In this document: positions 1 to 6,192 of the stretch, piece after piece
Numbering within the stretch: the stretch's first letter is position 1
How the letters are laid out: each line of letters begins with the position of its first letter
Assembly (NCBI GenBank): GCA_037130535.1
Contig: JBAXSU010000155.1
Coordinates: forward strand, 1-8,279
DNA length: 8,279 nt
Origin: VFMC01 sp037130535
GTDB lineage: Bacteria > Actinomycetota > Acidimicrobiia > Acidimicrobiales > Ilumatobacteraceae
Direction of reading: 5' to 3'
Notes under the pieces: model-generated
The model's database searches: none
The model's input: the letters and a program-made list of their open reading frames with translations, nothing else
Told to the model about the DNA's origin: nothing
Translations under genes and position numbers: made by a program

Positions 1-2
1 CA

Positions 3-38
3 GCGACCCCCCCACTGCTCGACACAGGCCAACCATGA
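3..38 (+). CDS. possible 3' end of upstream gene (scpA?), partial
   Basis: A reading frame open from the left edge ends at the TGA at 36-38, giving a C-terminal tail of eleven residues (ATPPLLDTGQP). The TGA overlaps the scpB ATG as ATGA, the same 4-base coupling seen at other junctions in this window. In most bacteria scpA lies directly upstream of scpB, so the tail of scpA is the natural guess. Eleven codons are far too few to recognise a family; the call rests on position and the overlap alone. Confidence 0.35.
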   Translation, partial: ATPPLLDTGQP

Positions 39-733
39 CCGAACAGCACGAACCGGACCAGCCTCTTCTCGACGATGCCGTCGCGGCGCCCCAGCCAGCT
101 GCGGCGTCGTCCTCCGTCGGTCGGGCGCCAGTGGTACCCGATGCCGAGTCGGTGCGCGCCATCGTGGCCATCGTGCTGGTGGCGGTCGAGCCGGTGCCGG
201 CCGAGCTGTTGGCACAGCTGCTCGAACTGCCGGTGCACACCGTCGAGCATCTCTGTGCCGAGTTGGCCGACAGTTACGTCGAGGCGGGCCACGGCTTCGA
301 ACTGGCGCGGGTGGCCGGTGGCTACCGCTACCAGACGGCCGGCGATCTGTCGCCCTACGTCGAGCGGTTCCTGCTCGATGGCCAGCGTGCCCGGCTCAGC
401 GGCGCCGCCCTCGAGACGCTCGCCATCGTGGCCTACAAGCAGCCCATCTCTCGCGCCCAGGTGGCGTCGATCCGTGGTGTCGATCCCGACGGTGTGCTGC
501 GCACCCTGCAGGCTCGCGGCTACATCGGTGAGGTGGCACGCGACAGCGGCCCGGGCCAGGCGGTGCTGTTCGGCACCACGCCGCAGTTCCTCGAGAAGCT
601 CGGGCTGGCGTCGCTCGCCGATCTGCCGCCGATCGCCGAGTTCGTGCCCGGGGCCGATGTCGTTGAGGCACTCGAACAGGGGCTCCGGGTCGAGCCCGTG
701 ATCGCGCCTTCGCAGCCAGACACCACAGCGTGA
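35..733 (+). CDS. scpB: segregation and condensation protein B (ScpB)
   Basis: ScpB is the winged-helix kleisin-associated subunit that, with ScpA and SMC, forms the bacterial condensin acting on the nucleoid in chromosome compaction and segregation. The 232-residue product carries the family's best-conserved block at about 121-168: LSGAALETLAIVAYKQPISR followed by the IRGVDPDGVL and GYIGEVAR elements of the second winged helix. The first winged helix is about 37-115. Residues 1-36 are an acidic, Ala/Pro-rich and probably disordered leader, and the last 30 residues are also poorly conserved in character. ATG 35 is the only in-frame start available, since no earlier start codon occurs before the window edge. 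There is no strong Shine-Dalgarno (only AGG at 26-28), and the ATGA overlap with an upstream frame suggests translational coupling. The stop overlaps the next gene's GTG by four bases. Confidence 0.93.
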   Translation: MTEQHEPDQPLLDDAVAAPQPAAASSSVGRAPVVPDAESVRAIVAIVLVAVEPVPAELLAQLLELPVHTVEHLCAELADSYVEAGHGFELARVAGGYRYQTAGDLSPYVERFLLDGQRARLSGAALETLAIVAYKQPISRAQVASIRGVDPDGVLRTLQARGYIGEVARDSGPGQAVLFGTTPQFLEKLGLASLADLPPIAEFVPGADVVEALEQGLRVEPVIAPSQPDTTA

Positions 734-1518
734 GCAACGAACATCGGCCCGAACCCCCGCTGTGGGAGCAGTTGGCCGCTCAGTCGGCTGCCCTGCCGCA
801 GGGCGAGCGTCTGCAGAAGGTGCTCGCTGCATGCGGGTGGGGCAGTCGCCGGATCTGTGAGGACCTCATCGCTGCCGGTCGGGTGACGGTGAACGGCGAC
901 ATCGCTGTGCTGGGCCGACGCGTCGAGCCCGACCACGACCGGGTGGAGGTCGACGGGGTGCCGGTGGGCGTTCGTCCCGGCCTCGTCTACTACCTGTTGA
1001 ACAAGCCCACCGGTGTGGTCACCACAGCGAGCGACACCCACGGACGGCCGACGGTGATCGACATCGTCCCTCGCGAACCGCGGGTGTTCCCCGTCGGTCG
1101 GCTCGACCTCGACACCGAGGGGCTGCTGCTGCTGACCAACGACGGTGAACTGGCCCAGTGGCTCACCCACCCCAGCCATGGCGTCGACAAGGAATACCTC
1201 GTCGATGTCGACGGTGGGGTGGTGTCGGCCGGCGCTCTGCGTTCGCTCCGTAGCGGCGTGGAACTCGACGACGGCGTCACCGCTCCCGCGCAGGTGTCGC
1301 AGCCGTCGCCCGGGGTGCTGCGGATCACGATCCACGAGGGAAAGAACCGGCAGGTGCGACGGATGTGCGAGGCAGTCGGGCATCCGGTTCGACGACTGGT
1401 GCGGGTGCGAATCGCGTCGATCAGCGATCGCACGCTGCGGCCCGGCGCGTGGCGGCCGCTCACCGCGAACGAGGTGAAGGTGCTGATCGAGACGGTCGGC
1501 GCCGGGCAGCGCCGGTAG
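730..1518 (+). CDS. rluB: RluB/RsuA-family rRNA pseudouridine synthase
   Basis: This enzyme isomerises a specific uridine in ribosomal RNA to pseudouridine. The 262-residue product has an N-terminal S4 RNA-binding domain (about 27-78, beginning RLQKVLAACGWGSRR). The catalytic domain follows, with LLNKPTGVVTT (89-99) and the signature GRLDLDTEGLLLLTNDG at 123-139, in which Asp126 is the expected catalytic aspartate. The family-typical EGKNRQVRRMCEAVGHPV lies at 203-220. Residues 1-25 are an extension before the S4 domain. It starts at GTG 730, overlapping the scpB stop as GTGA, with no visible Shine-Dalgarno, so translation probably depends on scpB. The position directly after scpB is typical of the large-subunit enzyme RluB of gram-positives. 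RsuA, RluE and RluF share this architecture, so the exact target uridine is inferred from context only. It ends with TAG, one of two such stops in the window. Confidence 0.9.
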   Translation: MSNEHRPEPPLWEQLAAQSAALPQGERLQKVLAACGWGSRRICEDLIAAGRVTVNGDIAVLGRRVEPDHDRVEVDGVPVGVRPGLVYYLLNKPTGVVTTASDTHGRPTVIDIVPREPRVFPVGRLDLDTEGLLLLTNDGELAQWLTHPSHGVDKEYLVDVDGGVVSAGALRSLRSGVELDDGVTAPAQVSQPSPGVLRITIHEGKNRQVRRMCEAVGHPVRRLVRVRIASISDRTLRPGAWRPLTANEVKVLIETVGAGQRR

Positions 1519-1521
1519 ATT
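1516..1521 (+). promoter_or_regulatory. possible leaderless -10 element before tyrA
   Basis: TAGATT fits TANNNT and ends eight bases before the tyrA GTG at 1530, in an 11-base gap without a Shine-Dalgarno. The arrangement suits a leaderless transcript starting at the GTG. No -35 box is recognisable. Its first three bases are the rluB stop codon, so a chance match is quite possible. Confidence 0.25.
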
Positions 1522-1529
1522 CTGAACCC

Positions 1530-2621
1530 GTGGTGCTCACCCCCGACGACCCTGCTGCAACGCTGCCGCGGCGTGCCTCGGTGTCGGGCCTCGGCCTCAT
1601 CGGCGGGTCGATCGCGCTCGGACTGACCGAACGAGGCTGGCTGGTGTCGGGTACCGACCGCGACCCGGCACGTGTTCAGGGGGCGCTCGACATGCGCATC
1701 ATCGCCGCCGAAGGGCTCGACCCCGAGGCTGAGATCACGTTCGTTGCCACTCCCGTGCTGTCGTTGGCCGAGCAGGTAGCCGTTGCGCTGGCCGCGACCC
1801 GCGGCGTGGTGACCGATGTGGGCAGTGTGAAGGCGGGTGTGGTCGCGGCCATCGACGACCCGCGGTTCGTGGGCGGTCACCCGATGGCGGGCAGCGAACT
1901 GGAAGGTCTCGACGGTGCCGACGGGTCGATGTTCGTCGGTGCCGTCTGGGTGCTCACCCCGTCGACCACGACCGCCGACACCACGTTCGCCGCAGTTGCT
2001 GCCGTCGTCGCCGAACTCGGTGCCGAGGTGGTGGCCCTGCCAGCCGAACGCCACGACCAGGTGGTGGCCGTCATCAGCCATGTGCCGCACCTCACTGCGG
2101 CCACGCTGATGGGCCTGGCCAGTGCACGGGCCGAGGAACACGCTGCCTTGCTGCGCCTTGCTGCCGGTGGCTTTCGCGACATGACCCGCATCGCGTCGGG
2201 TCATCCGGCCATCTGGCTCGACATCTGCGCCGAGAACCGCACGGCCATCCTGTCGGCGCTCGACGGGCTGATCGATGGGCTGGGACAGATGCGCACGGCG
2301 GTGGCCTCCGACGACCGGGCTGGCCTGCAGGCTCGTCTGCAACGTGCCCGCGAGGCTCGGGCGAATCTGCCGGTACGAGCCAATCACCCGACCGAACTGG
2401 CCGAGGTGCGCATCCCCATCCTCGACCGTCCGGGCTCGGCGGCCGAGATCTTCACCCTCGCCGCGGAACTGGGTGTGAACATCGAGAGCTTCGAAGTGGT
2501 GCACACCATGGAGGGCACCCGCGGCGTGGCCGTGGTGCTGGTCGACGCGGCGATGGCTGAGATGTACCGCGGCGGGTTGATGGCGCGCGGCTACCGGCCC
2601 GCCGTGCAGCGATTGGCATGA
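1530..2621 (+). CDS. tyrA: prephenate dehydrogenase with C-terminal ACT-like domain (TyrA)
   Basis: TyrA oxidatively decarboxylates prephenate to 4-hydroxyphenylpyruvate for tyrosine synthesis in the cytoplasm. From GTG 1530 the product has 363 residues. The Rossmann loop GLGLIGG is at 20-26, and Asp43 at the end of the second strand suits NAD+. VTDVGSVK (94-101) holds the active-site serine, GGHPMAGSE (115-123) holds the catalytic histidine (His117), and SHVPHL (183-188) follows. The helical dimerisation domain runs to about 280. Residues 288-363 look like an ACT domain (VRIPILDRPGSAAEIFTLA, then ELGVNIESFEV), suggesting amino-acid feedback control, probably by tyrosine. The frame is open further upstream inside rluB, but only a start at 1530 (or the adjacent GTG 1533) avoids a long overlap and puts the Rossmann fold close to the N-terminus. 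There is no Shine-Dalgarno; see the TAGATT element at 1516. The stop overlaps aroA as ATGA. Confidence 0.92.
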   Translation: MVLTPDDPAATLPRRASVSGLGLIGGSIALGLTERGWLVSGTDRDPARVQGALDMRIIAAEGLDPEAEITFVATPVLSLAEQVAVALAATRGVVTDVGSVKAGVVAAIDDPRFVGGHPMAGSELEGLDGADGSMFVGAVWVLTPSTTTADTTFAAVAAVVAELGAEVVALPAERHDQVVAVISHVPHLTAATLMGLASARAEEHAALLRLAAGGFRDMTRIASGHPAIWLDICAENRTAILSALDGLIDGLGQMRTAVASDDRAGLQARLQRAREARANLPVRANHPTELAEVRIPILDRPGSAAEIFTLAAELGVNIESFEVVHTMEGTRGVAVVLVDAAMAEMYRGGLMARGYRPAVQRLA

Positions 2622-3898
2622 CCGCGTACCGCGTCCAGCCGCTCGATGGGCCGCTTGCCACCGAGGTTCGGGTGCCGGGTTCGAAGAGCATCGCCAACCG
2701 GGCCCTGGTGTGTGCCGCGCTGGCCGAGGGGCGTTCGGTGTTGCACGGCATCGCGCCTGGCGACGACACGGCGGCGATGCTCGACTGCCTCGCTGGGCTC
2801 GGGATCGGCTGCGCGTTCGCCGACGCCGCCGACGACGTGGTGGCGGTCGATGGCACCGGTGGCGTGTTCGCGCCCGGCGCCGTCACGCTGCAGACGCGTT
2901 TGGCTGGTACCACGTCGCGGTTCGTGACGGCGCTGGCGGCGCTGGGTAGCAGCGAGATCGTCGTCGACGGCGAGGCCGCGCTGCGGCGCAGGCCGATGGC
3001 TCCGTTGCACGAGGCGCTTGTGGCGCTCGGCGCAACGGTTCGGCCGCTGAGCGAGCCGGGGCAGCTGCCGGTGGGCGTGTGTGGTCCACTGCGCGGTGCC
3101 GGTGCCGGGGCGCTGCCCATCCGTGGTGATGTGAGCAGCCAGTACATCACCGCCCTCATGCTGATCGGCCCGTACTTGCCCGGCGGACTGCTGCTGCAGA
3201 TGACCACCCCGCTGGTGTCGCGTTCGTATGTGGGCATCACGGCGGCGGTGATGGCGTCGTTCGGTGTGACCGGGGTGGAGGTGGGTGACGACCTGGTGGT
3301 GGTGCCGGCCGGTCGCTACCGGGCCACCGACTACGTCGTCGAGCCCGATGCCAGTTCGGCCAGCTATCCGCTCGCTGCCGCAGCGGTGGCCGGTGGCACG
3401 GTGCACGTGGCTGGGCTCACCGCCCAGGCCCTGCAGGGCGATGCACAGTTCGTGCACGTGCTGGCCGAGATGGGTTGCGAGGTCGTGCAGACCGCCACCG
3501 GTACCACGGTCACCCGTGAAGGCCCGCTGCGCGGTCTCGACATCGACATGGTCGACATGAGCGATCTGGTGCCCACGCTTGCTGTGGTGGCGGCGTTCGC
3601 CACGACGCCCACCATCATCCGCGGGGTGGGCTTCATCCGCGCCAAGGAGAGCGACCGCCTGGGCGATCTGTGCCACGAACTGCAGGCCGCAGGCGTGCGC
3701 GCCACCGAGACCGATGACGGTCTGGTGGTGCAGCCCGGCGCACCGTCGCCGGCACTGTTGCACACGCATCACGACCACCGCCTGGCCATGGCGTTCGCGC
3801 TGCTGGGCCTGGTGGCCGACGGCATCGAGATCGACGACCCCGGTGTGGTGTCGAAGAGCTGGCCCGACTACTGGCAGATGCTCGAGGGCCTCGGGTGA
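2618..3898 (+). CDS. aroA: 3-phosphoshikimate 1-carboxyvinyltransferase (EPSP synthase)
   Basis: EPSP synthase condenses shikimate-3-phosphate with phosphoenolpyruvate, the sixth step of the shikimate pathway, which feeds the tyrosine branch encoded just upstream. The 426-residue length is normal. Visible motifs are PGSKSIANRAL (20-30, substrate-binding Lys23), LAGTTSRF (95-102, the PEP/glyphosate loop), RRRPMAPLHEAL (123-134), GDVSSQYITALML (170-182), DASSASYPLAAAAVAGG (244-260), DMSDLVPTLAV (313-323, with Asp316 as the likely counterpart of E. coli Asp313), FIRAKESDRL (339-348, Glu344) and HHDHRLAMAFALLGL (384-398). The glyphosate-loop glycine (Gly97) is present, and Phe102 stands where E. 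coli has Pro101. The gene starts at ATG 2618, overlapping the tyrA stop by four bases, with no Shine-Dalgarno, which points to coupled translation. Its own stop overlaps the HAD gene as GTGA. Confidence 0.95.
   Translation: MTAYRVQPLDGPLATEVRVPGSKSIANRALVCAALAEGRSVLHGIAPGDDTAAMLDCLAGLGIGCAFADAADDVVAVDGTGGVFAPGAVTLQTRLAGTTSRFVTALAALGSSEIVVDGEAALRRRPMAPLHEALVALGATVRPLSEPGQLPVGVCGPLRGAGAGALPIRGDVSSQYITALMLIGPYLPGGLLLQMTTPLVSRSYVGITAAVMASFGVTGVEVGDDLVVVPAGRYRATDYVVEPDASSASYPLAAAAVAGGTVHVAGLTAQALQGDAQFVHVLAEMGCEVVQTATGTTVTREGPLRGLDIDMVDMSDLVPTLAVVAAFATTPTIIRGVGFIRAKESDRLGDLCHELQAAGVRATETDDGLVVQPGAPSPALLHTHHDHRLAMAFALLGLVADGIEIDDPGVVSKSWPDYWQMLEGLG
3884..3888 (+). promoter_or_regulatory. possible Shine-Dalgarno for the HAD phosphatase
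   Basis: GAGGG lies inside the last codons of aroA, six bases before the GTG at 3895. It supports that start over internal alternatives and would let ribosomes load de novo as well as by coupling from aroA. Confidence 0.45.
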
Positions 3899-4536
3899 GT
3901 GAGGCTCGCGACATCGTTGCGGCGTTCGATGTCGACGGCACGCTGACGGAGCGCGACTGCGTGCGGCCGTTCCTGGAACTGGTGGGTGGCCGCCTGGGGC
4001 TCGCCGGTGCGTTCGTCCGCCGTCCGTTCGCCACGGCAAACGGTGCGCTGCGCCGCGACCGCGACCGACTGAAGGCAGTGGTGGTGGGCGGCGTGATGGG
4101 TGGCCGCGCCGTCGACACAGTGGCCGAGCAGGGCCGCGCCTTCGCCGGCACGGTGGTGGACTCGATGCTGCGCCCCGACACACTCGCCCGCCTGCGTTGG
4201 CACCAGGAGCATGGCCACCGCACCGTGTTGGTGTCGGCCTCGCTGCGGCCGTACCTCGACCCGCTGGCAGCGCTGCTGGGTGTTGGGGCCGTGCTGTGCA
4301 CCGACATCGATCGACGCGATGGCCGGTATCTGCCCGAACTCGACGGACCCAACTGTCGCGCCGCCGAGAAGGCACACCGCCTGACGGCCTGGCTTCGTCA
4401 GCACGATGCCGTCGACGCCGAGTTGTGGGCCTACGGCGACAGCCGGGGCGACCGCGAAATGCTGGCCATGGCTCACCATCCGGTGTGGGTGCACGGCACT
4501 ACGGTGCAGGCCGTGCCTACGGGACACAGCGCATGA
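3895..4536 (+). CDS. HAD-superfamily subfamily IB phosphatase
   Basis: This is a haloacid-dehalogenase-type phosphatase of the SerB-like IB group, 213 residues. All four motifs are intact: motif I FDVDGTLTERD (11-21; nucleophile Asp12, acid/base Asp14), motif II VLVSAS (111-116, Ser114), motif III lysine in CRAAEKAHRL (Lys159) and motif IV GDSRGDREML (181-190, Asp182 and Asp186). Residues about 20-100 form the small helical C1 cap that sets substrate choice. There is no signal peptide or clear membrane segment, so it is expected in the cytoplasm. It starts at GTG 3895, overlapping the aroA stop, with GAGGG at 3884-3888 six bases upstream; its stop overlaps ubiA as ATGA. Tight coupling to ubiA suggests removal of the 5-phosphate from decaprenylphosphoryl-5-phosphoribose. 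HAD-IB domains are also known fused to UbiA-type prenyltransferases in other bacteria. The enzyme class is firm; the substrate is inference. Confidence 0.88.
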   Translation: MSEARDIVAAFDVDGTLTERDCVRPFLELVGGRLGLAGAFVRRPFATANGALRRDRDRLKAVVVGGVMGGRAVDTVAEQGRAFAGTVVDSMLRPDTLARLRWHQEHGHRTVLVSASLRPYLDPLAALLGVGAVLCTDIDRRDGRYLPELDGPNCRAAEKAHRLTAWLRQHDAVDAELWAYGDSRGDREMLAMAHHPVWVHGTTVQAVPTGHSA

Positions 4537-5408
4537 CGACCTCGTTGCCAAGTGCACTGTTGAAACAGGCGCGGCCCAAGCAGTGGGCGAAGAACCTGCT
4601 GGTGTTCGCCGCGCCGGGTGCTGCGGGTGTGCTCGACGACGGTTCGTACCTGTGGCGCACCCTCGTGGTGTTCGTGGCGTTCTGCATGGTCAGCAGCGGC
4701 ACCTACTACTGGAACGACCTGCTCGACGTCGAGTCTGATCGGCAACACCCCATCAAGCGCAATCGCCCCATTGCCAGCGGTGCGGTGCCCATCGGTGTGG
4801 CCCGTGTGGTTGGCACGGCGCTGCTCGTCGGCGGTATAGCGCTGTCGGCCGTGCCGCGCTGGCAGACCGCCATTGTGCTGGCGGTGTACGTGGTCACCAC
4901 CTCGCTGTACAGCAGTGTGTTGAAGCACATCGCCGTGGTCGACCTGGTCACCGTGGCGTCGGGCTTCGTGCTGCGGGCGATCGCCGGTGCCGTGGGTACC
5001 GATGTGCCGATGAGCACCTGGTTCTTGCTCACCACGTCGTTCGGATCGCTGTTCATCGTCGCCGGCAAGCGGTACGCCGAGTTGCGCGAACTGGGCGACC
5101 GTGGGTCGGTGCGTTCCACGCTCGAGGACTATTCGCTCGACTTCCTGCGCACCGTGCTGTCGGTCAGTTGCGGCGCGGCGCTGGTGTCGTACTGCATCTG
5201 GGCGTTCGACACCAAGGAACTGGCCGGCACCACGTGGCCGTTCTACGAACTGTCGATCGTGCCGATGGCCACGGCACTGCTGCGCTACACGCTCATCGTC
5301 GAGCAGGGCCATGGCGCAGCGCCGGAGGAGATCTTCGCTGCCGACCGCACCTTGCAGGTGCTGGGTGTGCTGTGGGTGATCGTGTTCGGGCTGGGTGTCT
5401 ATGTCTGA
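4533..5408 (+). CDS. ubiA: decaprenyl-phosphate phosphoribosyltransferase (UbiA family, Rv3806c type)
   Basis: This integral membrane prenyltransferase joins PRPP to decaprenyl phosphate, giving decaprenylphosphoryl-5-phosphoribose, the first committed step to DPA. The 291-residue length is close to the M. tuberculosis enzyme (about 300). RPKQWAKNLLVFAAP (14-28) precedes the first transmembrane helices. The Mg/diphosphate motif NDLLDVESD (61-69) is followed by HPIKRNRPIASG (72-83). YSSVLKHIAVVDLV (126-139) and GFVLRAIAGA (144-153) come next, then STWFLLTTSFGSLFIVAGKR (161-180) with YAELRE (181-186), where the second acidic motif of UbiA enzymes falls. About nine hydrophobic segments are visible. 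The AGKRYAEL block and the C-terminal LLRYTLIV...PEEIFAADRTLQVL pattern match the DPPR synthase group rather than menaquinone or ubiquinone UbiA/MenA enzymes. ATG 4533 is chosen because it overlaps the HAD stop as ATGA; the open frame further upstream lies inside the HAD gene and adds nothing family-like. Confidence 0.93.
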   Translation: MTTSLPSALLKQARPKQWAKNLLVFAAPGAAGVLDDGSYLWRTLVVFVAFCMVSSGTYYWNDLLDVESDRQHPIKRNRPIASGAVPIGVARVVGTALLVGGIALSAVPRWQTAIVLAVYVVTTSLYSSVLKHIAVVDLVTVASGFVLRAIAGAVGTDVPMSTWFLLTTSFGSLFIVAGKRYAELRELGDRGSVRSTLEDYSLDFLRTVLSVSCGAALVSYCIWAFDTKELAGTTWPFYELSIVPMATALLRYTLIVEQGHGAAPEEIFAADRTLQVLGVLWVIVFGLGVYV

Positions 5409-5422
5409 GCCGAGGGGCGACG

Positions 5423-5428
5423 AGGAGG
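5423..5428 (+). promoter_or_regulatory. strong Shine-Dalgarno (AGGAGG) for the methyltransferase
   Basis: AGGAGG, extended to GAGGAGGGG at 5422-5430, sits four bases before the ATG at 5433 within the 24-base gap after ubiA. It is the best ribosome binding site in the window and fixes the methyltransferase start. That gene is therefore loaded independently of ubiA translation. Confidence 0.8.
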
Positions 5429-5432
5429 GGCG

Positions 5433-6182
5433 ATGACGCTGAGGACCTACGACGAGGTGGTGGTGGCGGTAGCGGGGGTCGACGGCTGGATGTCGGCAGA
5501 CCAGGCGCGCCGGTTGTACGACGCCGCGGCCCGCACCACCGCCGGTGATCAGATCGTCGAGATCGGCAGCTTCCGTGGCCGCAGCACCATCGTGCTCGCC
5601 TCGGCTGCGCCCGCAGGTGTGCCGGTGGTGGCCATCGATCCGCACGCGGGCAACGACCGCGGCCCGCAGGAGATCGAGGGTTTCGTCGACGCGGCGGCCG
5701 ACGATCAGGCGGTGTTCACCGCCAACCTCGCCGCGACCGGTGTCGCCGACCGGGTGCGCCACATCAGGACCTTCAGCAACGCAGCCCACGGCGAAGTGCA
5801 GGGAGATCTTGCGGTGCTGTATGTCGACGGCGCCCACCGCTACGCCCCTGCGTTGGCCGACATCCGCGACTGGGGTGCCCGGGTGGAGCCGGGCGGTACA
5901 CTGCTCATCCACGATTCGTTCTCGTCGGTAGGGGTCACTCTGGCCATCGGCCGGGCACTGGTGTTCGGTGGCCGTTTCCGCTACGTGGGCCGGGCCCGGT
6001 CGCTGGCTGAGTACCGCGCTGACCTCGCGCCGGGTGCGGGTGCTCGAGTGAAGAACGCACTGCGTCAACTCGCGCAGGTGCCCTGGTTCGTGAAGAACGT
6101 CGGATTGAAGGTGCTGCTCAGCCTGCGTCTCGGCGGGGTGTTGCAGCGGATCACCGGCCGCGAACCAGAGTGGCCCTACTAG
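5433..6182 (+). CDS. class I SAM-dependent methyltransferase, Methyltransf_24-like
   Basis: The 249-residue product has the Rossmann-type SAM fold: motif I IVEIGSFRGRST (41-52), the acidic end of strand 2 in VVAIDPHAGND (65-75, Asp69), and YVDGAHRYAPALADI (130-144). The post-IV strand GGTLLIHDSFSS (154-165) contains His160-Asp161. The EIGSxxGRST, DGAH and HD pattern fits the Methyltransf_24/CmcI-like group, whose members methylate varied small molecules and sugars. Family assignment is from motifs only, and the substrate is unknown. After about residue 205 there is a basic, hydrophobic tail (LRQLAQVPWFVKNVGLKVLL, 210-229, and LGGVLQRITG, 233-242) that could lie along the membrane. The gene sits between ubiA and dprE1, 24 bases after one and 10 before the other, although no methylation step is known in DPA synthesis. 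It ends with TAG. Confidence 0.82.
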   Translation: MTLRTYDEVVVAVAGVDGWMSADQARRLYDAAARTTAGDQIVEIGSFRGRSTIVLASAAPAGVPVVAIDPHAGNDRGPQEIEGFVDAAADDQAVFTANLAATGVADRVRHIRTFSNAAHGEVQGDLAVLYVDGAHRYAPALADIRDWGARVEPGGTLLIHDSFSSVGVTLAIGRALVFGGRFRYVGRARSLAEYRADLAPGAGARVKNALRQLAQVPWFVKNVGLKVLLSLRLGGVLQRITGREPEWPY

Positions 6183-6185
6183 CCT
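6180..6185 (+). promoter_or_regulatory. possible leaderless -10 element before dprE1
   Basis: TAGCCT matches the actinobacterial -10 pattern TANNNT and ends seven bases before the dprE1 GTG at 6193. That spacing would place the transcript start at or next to the start codon. No Shine-Dalgarno and no recognisable -35 box are present. The hexamer begins with the TAG stop of the methyltransferase, so it may be chance. Confidence 0.25.
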
Positions 6186-6192
6186 CGTCACC

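Noticed and set aside
1365..1529. Earlier tyrA start inside rluB
   Set aside because: It would overlap rluB by over 150 bases and add 55 Arg/Ala-rich residues ahead of the Rossmann loop with no family match.
990..2504. Long open frame on the minus strand (about 504 codons) opposite rluB and tyrA
   Set aside because: Same pattern of antisense shadow coding: no recognisable domain, and it crosses the junction of two recognised genes.
2903..2923. Glyphosate-tolerant form of EPSP synthase
   Set aside because: The loop glycine (Gly97) is present. The only difference of note, Phe102 in place of Pro101, occurs in ordinary actinobacterial AroA as far as I recall, so no tolerance can be claimed.
2591..4375. 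Long open frame on the minus strand (about 594 codons) opposite aroA and the HAD gene
   Set aside because: The translation is rich in Arg, His, Gln and Gly without any family motif. It lies opposite genes with full catalytic motifs and is the usual shadow frame of G/C-biased third positions.
4197..4532. N-terminal extension of UbiA (a HAD-side start giving 403 residues)
   Set aside because: This stretch is out-of-frame HAD coding sequence. The family length and the ATGA overlap both favour ATG 4533, so it is not a HAD-UbiA fusion.
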